DNA of 64,000 nt from Tanytarsus gracilentus. Taxonomy: Eukaryota > Arthropoda > Insecta > Diptera > Chironomidae. Where the stretch lies: assembly GCA_038502055.1 (NCBI GenBank), contig JAXRKN010000040.1, positions 2,294,001 through 2,358,000 on the forward strand, given 5' to 3'. The notes beneath the pieces were generated by a model. The model had not been told where the DNA came from. It ran no database searches and was given only the letters and a program-made list of their open reading frames with translations. The translations under genes and the position numbers were made by a program. Positions 48,044 to 58,900 of this stretch are shown piece after piece (within the stretch, counting starts at the first letter, position 1; each line of letters starts with the position of its first letter).

Positions 48044-48972
48044 TTATAGCTCCGCTATATATTAATTTTGGATTTCTCCAAAACCAGTTTTTGGCCCCTA
48101 GTGCCAAGACACTACCTTGTACAACATCAAAACTAATACTCAAATGATAGGCTAAGCCAAACCCTACAAACTGGCGAAAACAGATTTGAAATCGGTTGAT
48201 CCTACGACGAGTTAGAGCCATTTAAGTCATCTTACTTTCTCACTTTCTTACTTTCTTACGATCTTAGTGAACGCCATATCTCAAGAACGCCTTGTCGGAT
48301 TTGAATCGGGTTTGTGGCTAAAGATCGGGTTTTGGCTCTAGTTGTGCAAGAAGTATTTAGTTTTGAGGTACGACCCTCCAAGGACCGTCCCTGAGTGCAA
48401 AAATGTCCTTTTTCATACAAATTGTCTCTTATATGGCTTCATGTATGTCGTTGAACTCGTCATTGCATCAGGAATCGATTGACATTGACGATTTTTGAGG
48501 AATGTCCATCATGGCCGGCCAGGAGTGCCACTAATGTCCATTTTTCAGAACTATGGCTTCATGGGTATCGTTGAACTCGTCATTGGATCAGGAATCGATT
48601 GACACTGACGATTTTTGAGGAATGTCCATCATGGTCGGCTAGGAGTGCCACTAATATCAATTTTTCAGAACTATGGCTTCATGTATGTCGTTGAACTCGT
48701 CATTGCATCAGGAATCGATTGACACTGACGATTTTTGAGGAATGTCCATCATGGCCAGCCAGGAGTGCCATAATGTCCATTTTTCAGAACTACGGCTTCA
48801 TGTATGTCGTTGAAGTCGTTATTGCATCAGGTATCGATTTACATTGATGATTTTTGAAGAATGTCCTTCATGATTAACCAAGAGTGCCACTAATGCCCAT
48901 TTCAACGGAGTAGGGTACTAATCTATGCGGAGCTATTGGAAATGGCAACGCCGTTTGCAGACCCATCTTGTT
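48044..48972 (+). mobile_element. 1-kb dispersed element with internal 120-bp tandem repeats (copy C)
   Basis: Third copy of the element at 35167 and 36403, with the same left end (TTATAGCTCCGCTATATATT) and right end (CAGACCCATCTTGTT) and the same orientation. It has about four 120-base units from ~48437; successive units start exactly 120 bases apart at 48541 and 48661. It lies about 380 bases from the 3' end of Xbp1. Confidence 0.88.
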
Positions 48973-49358
48973 GTAATTTTAGAGAAGAAATTTTTTTGAA
49001 AAATGTTGAAGTAATTTTTAATCGTGACACTATAAATTTATGATTTCACAATAATTCCTTATCTTTCTAGCGAAATGCTAATAAACAGTGGGAATTACGT
49101 TGAAAAAACCTCACATAATACATCTACGATAGGCTTTACCATTTAAACATTCCACTGAAAAATATAATACTTTTTGATACGAAAAAAGAAAAAACTCGAA
49201 ATAAAATTCTTGATTGCACAATTTATTCACGATGAGAGAATCTGACTTAAGCCTAAAAATTAATATGCGGTATTGAACTTGATGCATAAATTATTTCAAC
49301 ATACAACAACAATAATAGTATAAGTTTTCTTAAAAAACTATTAGTGGATAAAATTATC

Positions 49359-50503
49359 TTATGCTAATGAAGGAAAAAGGTCGAAGCATGGTTCTAGAAA
49401 ATCAAAATTTTCATTAATATCGTGCGCTGAAAACGGTGATCCAGTTGATGAGTAACCACAATCAGAGAGCGGTATTTCTTCATCTTCTTTGCAGTGCGGG
49501 ATAGGTGAAATTGGTTGGTCGAGTCGAGAAGCTTCGCTTTTTAATTGATTTAGACAAATTTCTGTCTCATCAATAAAATTAATGCTTTCATCTTCATGTC
49601 CAATTTCAAAGCACATTTCAGCTAAAGGTACTTCATCAGCAGAGAAAATTCTATTTTTGTTGTTTGTTGGTAGTGATTTAAAATCGAGAATCTCATCATC
49701 GTCAGAAAAGCTCATTACTGAGCAACTTCTATCTTCATCGGATTCCATTGACGAGTGTGTGAGCCCCACCACTGATCGAGGCAGTTCGCATTTGCTGCCT
49801 TGTAGCGTGGCATCTGAGATGTAGCTTTCTGAATCATCTGTTTCAATGCTTTCGTGGAGATCGTTGAGGAGATCATCGGCGATTTCTTCAAGGTCGATGT
49901 CTTCAAAGAACTCTTGTAGAAAAGGCAGAGCATGATTAACTGGAGGAGCGCTTTCGACTTTTGGCTCTCGTGACGAAATTTCTTTGATGATTTTTCTGTC
50001 GATTCCGATTGCATCTTTGAAACCTTCGGCAGAGGCTTAATTATGGACACGGCAGGTCCTTCAGATTTGATGCAACCGGAGTCTGTAGAATTATCTTCTT
50101 CAGTCATTTCCTCAGCAGTACGAGTGTATTTATGTTCTTCTGGAATGCTATGATGCTTCACTACTCCTTCCTGTTTGCTGGCTTTCAGCTTTTTAAGTTC
50201 CCTTTCGAGTTTGTCATATTTGGATTGAAGCTGCTTGTATTTGCTTTCCCACGACGCAATAGTTCTCGATTGTGCTTCAATGGTGTCAGCCATTTCCTCA
50301 ACTTGTTTCTTCTTCCTATCTCTGGATGTTTGAGCAGCTACCCGATTTTTAAGCTTTTTCCTTTGAACTTTTTCCTCCGGTGAAAGATGGTCGAGCTTCC
50401 TTTTTCGACCAGCTGAGATCCTATTGAGGGACTCGTTGCTGGACGTCATTGGAGACGACATTTCTGATTTGTGCATTCGTGGAAGTAAAATTTTTGTTGC
50501 CAT
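49359..50503 (-). CDS. Xbp1: XBP1, spliced form (XBP1s), UPR transcription factor
   Basis: Removing the 23-base IRE1 intron (50049-50027) joins 50503-50050 to 50026-49359 and gives 373 residues; human XBP1s has 376. The shared N-terminal 151 residues hold the bZIP domain: basic region LKNRVAAQTSRDRKKK at ~51-66, preceded by LSPEEK, then a leucine-zipper coiled coil to ~106. After the junction (SEGPA|EGFKDAIGID) the new frame encodes an acidic, Ser/Asp-rich activation domain with EFFEDIDLEEIADDLL and DCGYSSTGSPFS, ending FDLFPSLA. XBP1s drives ER chaperone, ERAD and lipid genes after IRE1 cuts the mRNA during ER stress. No spliceosomal intron is seen in the coding region. Gcn2 lies just upstream on the same strand. 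Confidence 0.95.
49715..50503 (-). CDS. Xbp1: XBP1, unspliced form (XBP1u)
   Basis: The uninterrupted frame encodes 262 residues; human XBP1u has 261. After the shared bZIP part it diverges to a basic Ser/Lys-rich region, a hydrophobic segment ALLQLIMLCLF (~185-195) and a C-terminus containing CLDQWWGSHTRQWNPMK. The hydrophobic segment stands where vertebrate XBP1u has HR2, which brings its mRNA to the ER membrane. The end resembles the vertebrate arrest peptide (FLCQWGRHQPSWKPLMN), which pauses the ribosome so that IRE1 can cut the mRNA. XBP1u in vertebrates also binds XBP1s and promotes its decay. The last 104 codons overlap XBP1s in a different frame. Confidence 0.88.
   Translation of the reverse strand: MATKILLPRMHKSEMSSPMTSSNESLNRISAGRKRKLDHLSPEEKVQRKKLKNRVAAQTSRDRKKKQVEEMADTIEAQSRTIASWESKYKQLQSKYDKLERELKKLKASKQEGVVKHHSIPEEHKYTRTAEEMTEEDNSTDSGCIKSEGPAVSIIKPLPKVSKMQSESTEKSSKKFRHESQKSKALLQLIMLCLFYKSSLKTSTLKKSPMISSTISTKALKQMIQKATSQMPRYKAANANCLDQWWGSHTRQWNPMKIEVAQ
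50027..50049 (-). other. Xbp1: IRE1-cleaved 23-base intron of Xbp1 mRNA
   Basis: Both junctions carry the CNGCNGN loop consensus: CTGCCG|T at the 5' cut and CTGCCG|A at the 3' cut. Each loop has seven bases closed by a stem. The first stem is GGAC with GTCC (50045-50059); the second is AAGCCT with AGGTTT including one G-U pair (50020-50038). The distance between cuts is 23 bases, as in Drosophila (26 in mammals), and the excision shifts the frame into XBP1s. Confidence 0.95.
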
Positions 50504-51014
50504 TTTTCCAGAACTTTCTTTTTATCCACCCCAAATTAATGTTCTGATGACTTGGCAGAGAAAAAAAAACGATAAAATCGATTTACTTTCACTATAAAAA
50601 CTTCATTAACTTTTTTTTTCCACCACAAAGAATTTACTTCTCAATAGCTTCAAAGCTGGATGTGAATTAAATTAAATCTTTTTTAAACTTCTACATGAAC
50701 ATTTTTTGTCTGATGTAATTTTCTCGAAATATTGAAAGCAACTGTCGTGTAAATTTTCGATTGGCTTGATTTTATTAGTAACCATGAGGGGTGCGTGAAT
50801 GGATCTCCATTGCCAAATGCCATTGTGAAAAAAATTGTGACTTTCATAAATTTTAAGCCTTTGCTCAACGGTTTATTTTTGTAATATAAAATCAATTTAT
50901 TTTTCATTCGTATAAAATAACTTTGACAAATGCGTTTTTAAAAAATTTATGGCGCTCTTTTAAAAATTAAAAAATTATCAAAAAATCAATTTTATATGTA
51001 GTCATTTTGTAAGT
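50504..51014. other. Xbp1 promoter and Gcn2 3' flank
   Basis: 511 AT-rich bases between the Gcn2 stop codon and the Xbp1 start codon; both genes read right to left. The Xbp1 5' UTR and promoter must lie here. I see no clear TATA box and no convincing consensus ER-stress element by eye. Confidence 0.55.
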
Positions 51015-54000
51015 CTAGAGAATCAAGCGATAGTAGGAATCGGGTATTCCGAAAATTCCTAATATTATTGAACTCTTGTTGTTGCCGTTAAGTCGGTCTG
51101 TTATCTCATCATAAACTTCTTGAAGGTGGTCTTGTTTGCTTTTCGGGAAACTAAAAAAAAGAGTTTTGTAACCGTTAAAAGTATGTAATAAATTAAAAAT
51201 ATTAACCTTTTGAGAATAGCATCGAATTCGCTTTGAGATTGTTCCTTTGAGTTGGGATCGATGCAGCTTAATAAGGCTCTAATTTGTTTGCCATCGAGTT
51301 CAATAGCGAAAATTATAAAATTTTCCTTGCGACTAAATTTGTGCAAAACCTTTTCAAACTTTTGTTCAATTTGGTTTTCAAGCCTCTTTCGCTTACTCGA
51401 ATTAAGTTTTTCGTTTGCAATAAAGACAATCTCGTACGATGGAAGACCGGTGGTGGCGATGTCGTTGGTTATGTTGGATACAGAGTTATTTCTCAAAAGG
51501 TTATTTGGTTCTTGCATCGAGCCTACATAAAAGTCTGCACTCAAGTTCTTCTTCAAATAATCAATGGCCTCTCCACGACTCACCGATCTCTCTTGATACC
51601 GATCATTTTGCCACGATTTTATTCGGATGCATCCATCTTCGCATAACACAAAAATGTGATTTGCTCCAAGATTTTTCGCAATTTCATCGTCGTCTTGTGA
51701 TTCAATAAAGCAACTCTTGATATTAGCAGTCCAAATTGAGTTCATTATTTGACAAATGTCTTTGACAGGTGGTCGTGTGCCGGTAATAAATACTACCAAG
51801 TCAACTACTGAGTGATGTTCATTAGAAGGATTCAAGCAAGCTATCAATTTGTCCATTGCAATTGTAAACCCAGCACAATAAAGTTCTCGAAGTTTATGAC
51901 ACGTTTTTTGATAGTCCTCAAGCTGATAATCATATCTCCCGCCGTATGCGATCAACGAACTCTTTCCCGGTTTTGTTTCACAACACAAGTTCCATAAAAT
52001 ACTCCCTCTCGAGCAATCAAAGCCCATTGTTAAATTCACACAGATATTGATTGGAAGCTGAAAAAATTATCATAAATTTGAGTTTAGGAGAATTTAAAAG
52101 TACTTACAGTGACGCCCATCGCTTGCGATAAAGAAATGACAGTTTCTAGTTCTCTTAAAGCTCCTTTTGCTAGTGTTGTTGCGTCACCGCGTCCCTTAAT
52201 GATAACTTTAAGATTTGTACTTGACAAGTTTGAGATCGGTAAGTCGGTGATGAGGAGGGATTCGATTAGAGCATTCACAGTTGGTCGACTTCGAGCTGGC
52301 AGAAGTGAAGTCACCGATAAAATTAACTGCTTTTTATTTATTTTTGTATTATCAAAGTAGTCCTTAATGAGAGCAAGAATGGTCCTGTAGACGGAAGCCG
52401 GAACGGAATAATAAAGAAATATGGCACGAACCAGTGAAGTGTGATTAATCTTAATGCAGAAATTTCTCTGCTTTAAAACCTCAAAATTACTAATAATTTC
52501 ATGGACAATTGCAAGCAGTTCAGCATCGACCATAGAATGACCTCGGATGGGTGTGACAATATCAAAGACACACTCATAAGTTTGTTTCGGATGTTGATTG
52601 TGAGCTTTTCGCTCTCGATAAGTTCTTCCGATTGCATATCGTCTCAGCCAACAAATCTGCACATTTTGAGCAATCATTCGTAGAAAAGTTTGTCTCAAAT
52701 CAATTGGAAGAGTTACAATTGAACCTGTAATGTAGTTTTTAGAAATAGTAATTTTAAACAAAAATTTTATTTTAATTACCTGAGTGAGTCATAAGACGGA
52801 CTAACGAGTCTGAATCGGACTTGTGATAGGGCGTGAGAAGAGGAGTGGAAACATCGAGAGCGCCGTGCTTTCTAAAAATTTGCTCAATAACTATTTTGAC
52901 ATTTTCAAAAACTGCCGATATGAAGTACATGTTGGTATGGTAAGCCGAATTAACGATGTCGTCATTTTCCTGTTGCATGATACGATTTATGAGATTTTTA
53001 TAGTTTCTAGTTTGAGGATTGGCGAGCACGTGACGAAACATTTCCTGAATTTCGTATGCTTCTACTTTCGCCGCTGGCATGTGGTCTGATTGGAGCAATT
53101 CTTCTGATGTTGGTCTGTTGTGGGGATTGTGATCGAGAAGCCAACTAATCACCAGTCTTTCCTTCTTAAATTCATCATCCAACATGATTTTTGGATAAAT
53201 AATTTCGGGTTTTCTCAAATCCTGTAAAACTTGATTTCTTTCCATACCCGTTTGAAACTTTGGCATGCACATTTCAAAGAATATAATTCCCAAACTGTAG
53301 AGATCAACTTTTTGGTTATAGATTGATTTACTGGCCACTTGACTGAGTTCAGGTGCACAGTAAAGAGCCGTTCCAACAAGTCCCGTTTGAGAATCGCCGA
53401 AGCTTATTTTTGGTAAATGAAGTGCCTGACTAGCTTCAGCATTCTGATTTTGAAGTGCGAGAATATTTGTGGTAGCAAGTCCGAAGTCTCCTATTTTAAC
53501 ATGATCTTTAGAGTCCAAGAAAATGTTGTCACACTTTAAGTCTCGATGAATCATGCCTTGCTGATGAAGATGGGTCAAACCTTCAACAATTTCTCTAAAA
53601 AGCTTCCATATGCGTTCTTTATCTCCAAGCAAGCCATTATCAATTGCTGATCTGAGTGTCAATTTCTCACAAAATTCCATTTGAATGTAAAGAACTTCCT
53701 TTCTCTTAACGCTAGGCTTGCCATTAGTCGTTCTATCACTGCCACTTTCATCGTCTTCATCATATTTCGCCACTCGTCCTTGAGAGTCCACAAATTCAAT
53801 ATCATCGTCAAATTCTGAGTCACTCGAGTCACTCGAATCCGATAAATAGACATTCCAGCCGGCATCAAAAATGTCATCATCATTAATTCTGTCATGACGT
53901 GATGGTGTTTTAAGTAAACTCCTCTTATACTTTTTCGCTGTACATTCATCAAAATCGTCATCGTCTTCACTGTCCTCCTCGTCAATGGTATCAATTTCCT

Positions 54001-55912
54001 GTTCTGTCCAGCTGCTGTAATATCTCACGACATTTTCCTAAAAATTAAATAAATTTGTGTGAATATTTGAATTTGAAAAATAATTAAGTGATAAGAAAAA
54101 AGTTAGACACATCAACTTATGCGATTTAATTTCATAGTAATTAATAAAACAACTTACATGATTTAGACGCGAAAGTAGTTCAACCTCACGTCTAACCTTC
54201 CGATAGAGCTGCTTATTGAGACCGGAGAGGGGAATCTTTTTGATAGCGTAAAATCTGTTGTCCAAGTTATTTCTGACTTTGAGCACTTTTCCATAAGCAC
54301 CCTGACCAATCTCTTGAATAATTTCAAACTCAGACTTGAGACGTGAATGAGTTGAAATGACTGCAGTGGGAGTTATTGTTGCGATTTGTAAAGAGGGTGG
54401 TGGATGATTTGAAACGGCTTTTAATTCGCTTTGTGCTTGAACTTCAGCAGAGATGGGAATGTTGTAGAGAAATTGATGATCTAATAAACTTGATGCTGAC
54501 AAGGTGCGTTCACTTTTGCATTCGTTGATAAAATTTCGCATTTCGAGAGCATGTGGAGTTGGAAGGAGAGACTCAATTAGACATCCAAGGGATGGGAGAT
54601 CAAGAGAGAATGACACTCCGTTGAGGATCTCTTGGAGGTATGGAATTATGCTGTAATCTGAGATTTTGATGACTCCCGAGCTGTCGAGAAAAACTGCCGA
54701 GTCTGTGAGATTATCATGCGAAACGCCATTATTGTGAAGAAATATTAAGCCTTCAAGAATTCCTTTAGTCATTGAGCTCACACTTTCCATGTTCCAGCTG
54801 AAGCAACTTCCACTCATGCTGCACACACTAATGCCAAGAATAAATTCCTGAATGAGAATAACTTGAACTGAATCTTTTCTTTGATTACAGACAACCCCTT
54901 CGTAGTTGACGATATTTGTGTGCCTGAGTTTCATTAGCATTTGAACTTTCTTCTCGACAGTTTCAATAAAATCGGAAACTTCCAAGTTTCTGGTTTCCAA
55001 TAAACAATTTCTAATTGTCCACTCAGTGATGTAAAGCAGTTTTCCAGTTGAATAGTCAATACCTGAATAGTTTATGCAGCCCTTGATTGAATGACCAAGA
55101 CATGCTCCTTGAAGAATTTTCTTTCCCTCCAGAGGAATCAGTAGGGTTTCACTCCTTTTGTGCTCCTCGCATACCTCGAACATGATGCTCTCTGAATTAG
55201 AGCCTTCCGATGACAAATGTCTTAATGGGCTGTCGTTGACGGTAGATCTTCGTGTTCTTTGTTCTTTCTTAAGTTGCTCTCTAATCTTGGTAACCTCGTC
55301 GGCATGTTTTTGGTTCCATTTTGATTCAATTTCGGCTTGCACTTTTTTTTCCTCCTCATCTTTCTTAAGTTTCATAGCCAACATTTCATCGTAGAAAGAA
55401 CCCTTGGGTGGCTGGTTTCTCTCATGTAAGAATGCCTGCACATACTGACACAATTCAAAAATACAAACTTCCCCTTTTAATCCGTAAGCCTCTTTGTTGA
55501 GCTGATTCAATAATTTTGTGATGTCAGCATTCGATAGTCCCTTGGAATCTTCGACTGATAATTTTGGTGGTCTAAAAAGAGCTTTTAAGTATTGTTGGAT
55601 GTTAGAATTTATGGTTGTCTTACACTTTAGGGTAATTCTTGGGTGCTTTTATACGCAAATAGCAATTACAATATGCCTGAGAAAATGCACTGCCACGTTG
55701 AGGCTCAAGCTTGATTTTGAGGTCAAGGGGAACCCATTTCTCGATTCCTTGCTCTTTTCGAAGGTCAATGACATCATCCAGATTGAAAATCGACTAAAAA
55801 TTCATCAAATGATTAAATTTTATTGATGACGAAACAAATTCTTTAAATTTCTCACCCTTAACACTTCCAATTCAGCTTCCTGCTTCTCTCTGTACGTCTC
55901 CTTTGCGGCCAT
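51015..55912 (-). CDS. Gcn2: eIF2alpha kinase GCN2 (EIF2AK4)
   Basis: Seven exons (55912-55856, 55793-55624, 55571-54158, 54037-52780, 52724-52108, 52057-51207, 51150-51015) join to 1500 residues. Order of domains: an RWD domain (~1-130, for GCN1 binding), a charged coiled-coil region (~150-190) and a degenerate pseudokinase (~230-430). The active kinase starts EIGQGAYGKVLKV near 500, has the acidic insert typical of GCN2 (EEDSEDDDDFDE), HRDLKCDN near 710 and IGDFGLA. A histidyl-tRNA-synthetase-like domain follows (TLPIDLRQTFLRMIA... YGGRYDYQLEDY), then a C-terminal ribosome/dimerisation region. Uncharged tRNA and stalled ribosomes activate GCN2, which phosphorylates eIF2alpha Ser51 and induces ATF4. 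Vertebrate GCN2 is ~1650 residues. The first two exons (RWD start, MAAKETYREKQEAELEVLR) were found by splice reading. The donor after exon 2 is AAAGT|GTAAGA. Confidence 0.93.
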
Positions 55913-58900
55913 GTTATAGAGATAACATTTTTAGTTCTTTTAAAACTTTTCACTTCGCAGTACCACAGTTTAAAAATGTTTTTTTTTAGAAGAATTGCGA
56001 TTTCTTTTTGATGTGCGAGAGTGAGAGGGAGTGAAAACAAAAAGTTTCTTCTTCTTTTTAATGTGCCGAGTGATGACATTTCCCTTTAAAAATTTAAAAT
56101 TTTATTTACCGTTAAAAAATATTCTTAACAATTTTACTTTTCGCATGTTCAAACGATTAATTAATTAGCAATAACTTTTCTGAGAACTCATTACTATTTA
56201 AAACTGTAATTAAAGTCATATCAGTGTTAATGTGTAAAAAAAGTATTAAGTAGCAATTAACATTTTGAACAATTTTCGACTGACACGTGCAGCGACACTT
56301 GTTGGAGTAGAAACATTGATTTTAAAAAGTGGTTCTTTTCGTCTAAAAATAGCTTAAACTTTCACATCAGAAATTTTCAGGCTTACGTCTATTTTATTTT
56401 GATAGTTTATTAAACGACTTAAAAATTTATTAAAATTAAGACAAAACGCATTCGATGAACGAGTTAAAATGCTTTTAAAATAAATAAAAATGTTTCTTGA
56501 TTGAGTTCAATTAAATTTCTCAACTCAAGATTCTATGAAATATTTTTCTTTTTAATTAAACCTTAATTAGACAATCTTAAGTTGTCTAATAAAATGTCAT
56601 TATACACATCGCAGCTGAAAAATACTAAGACTTTTTTGCAGAATTAATCCATGACTTTTATTAATGTCGATTTGAAAAAACAACAGATAATTTCCAAATT
56701 ACCGAAAGCTTAAAAAAATATTTTATATTGCAATGTGCAACTTTTACAATTTTCACTTGCGTATTTTTCTCTCATAATTTTCCCTCGCTCATTTTCTCAA
56801 AAATTTTCCTCCTCCTCACGAAAAAAGTGCACAGGGCGCACTAATACATTGAAAAGCAGCTCTACGAGGAAAATGAGTTCGATTTTTTCTTCGATTTACT
56901 CGTGAGTGAAATATACAGTTTTAGTTTCATTTATTTCACTGTTGCGAGCTGGTCGCTTAAAGCTTTTTCGAGGTATATTTCGTGATCTTGTACTCGATTT
57001 TGCCCTAAATAGAGTGACAATATTCGGATAAATATTTTAAAGAGATGGGACAGAGTGAAATTTCCAGTCATTGGCGAAAAATCTTTGTCTAAAAAAATTT
57101 CCTAGTTCGCAATAATTTTAGTTTGGGTAAATTTCACCCCGTGAAAAGGTTTTTAATGGAATAACAATGTCGAAAGTGAAAAAAAGAGGCATAAAAATTA
57201 TGATTTTCGATAGACAACAACATATTTCTCATTAGCTTGAGTCAGCAGAAAAAAATAATTAAAATTGAAAAAATATTTTAACTTGGAATAATTTTTCAAG
57301 GTTTTGTATTACACACTTTTCGAGGTGAAAATGACTATTTTGATTTTTCTAACAATAACATTAATCGAGGAATGACGTGAAAAATTAAATAATTGCATTT
57401 CGAGAGAGTGAAGATGAAGAAATGAAGTTGGAAAATTTTTTTGTGAGCTTATAAGCCAAATGTGAATGTGGGAGTGAGAAAAACAGCTGATGAGTATATA
57501 AAAATATGTGCGAGAGAGAGTGTGACGGATACGTATAATATAATAGAATTTTTTATACTTTGTAAAATAATCGCTGCATGCACTTATGTCTAAGTGAATG
57601 GCATGCACGTGGTGGATTTACCTTTACTGCATATCATCACTTATTCAATTTGTGTATACATTCGTCATTTAATCAAAATGATATTTATTTATTGAGGTGA
57701 TCAAAGACAGACGATGTGAAACCAATTTTATTTCACGAACTGTGGTATATGTGCGTGACCTTCTCATCATTTTCTTCTCTTTCGCTTCGTCTGTTTGTTT
57801 TTTGATTACCAGTTTTACTCAAAGTTTGATAAAAAAATGTTGCAGCTACTTTACCTGATAAACAAAGGAAAGTCATGAAAGCCATGTGCTTTGCGTAAAT
57901 GTGAATAATTTTATTAATTTTTTTCCTTTCAATGTCGATGAACTCTCTCGCGCATATTTCATCGTTGAAATTTTTTTAATTAAAAAACAAAAATTGCACA
58001 TAATGTCATTGATGTGAAGTTCAACATATGCTTGAAATGCGAAAAAATATGTAACGCAAAAACCTTGTAATTCGAAATATGCGAGCTGACAGCTATTAAA
58101 GTTCTTCGTCACATTCCTTTATGTATACGAAATTATTATGTTTGGACTCTTTAATTTGCATCAATCTTCTGAGCGTGCGACATTTCCAAAAAAAGATGAG
58201 AAAAAATTGCTCAATGACTTGGAGGAAAAAAATTTACATAACACGAACTTTAATATACAGTGATTAAAAATTATTTGAATTTAATAGACGAATATAATTT
58301 CAGGGTGTATGAATTTTTTTCAGAATTTAATGGAATTCACGGCATATTTTTATGCTTATATGTAAAATAAATTGAATGGGATATGTTGTTTCGGTTTCAT
58401 TTTCGTTAATTTAACTACTCTCTACACGTTGCGAACAAAAACTTAATTTAATATTTTTATGCTCTAAAAATTACAATTGATATTTGATTTCTTAACTTGT
58501 ATACGTCTGCGTTATCAAAAATAAACATTCTAATTTTATACATTTTTTATTAAAATTTGAATCGTTTTTTTTCAAGCGCAAATTTTACGCAAAGCCTCTC
58601 TCCTCTTCTCGAAGTCAATGTCGATGCCAAAAATTATTCTTATCGCAAATTATCTTTGCTCTTTTTTCTCAAACTCTGGGGAATATTTTTAAGTGATGAA
58701 AGTTCAATCGATTGCAATCTCGATTTTTGAGACAATTCCAATGATTCTTGTTAATGTAAATATTATGCAGTCTAATGACTCAAAACTGGAAGAGACAAAG
58801 GGGAGAGAAAACAAAGAAATGACGATACATTTTCGATACCTTTTCTTCTACCATGTGCGTTTAACCAGTCGAACGACTACAAAAATAATAATTTAAGGTC

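Larger units (their letters stand above)
46286..49358. other. Intergenic with two mobile elements
   Basis: Contains the hAT-type MITE (47366-47474) and the third 1-kb tandem-repeat element (48044-48972). A plus-strand open frame at 46440-46832, reading MAEFLKIVFSLIFFSSYSCC from an internal ATG, has a leader-like start. It then becomes low-complexity Ser/Lys-rich and was not accepted as a gene. Confidence 0.5.

Noticed and set aside
50132..50383. Plus-strand hydrophobic frame opposite Xbp1
   Set aside because: It is the antisense shadow of the Lys/Glu-rich bZIP region.
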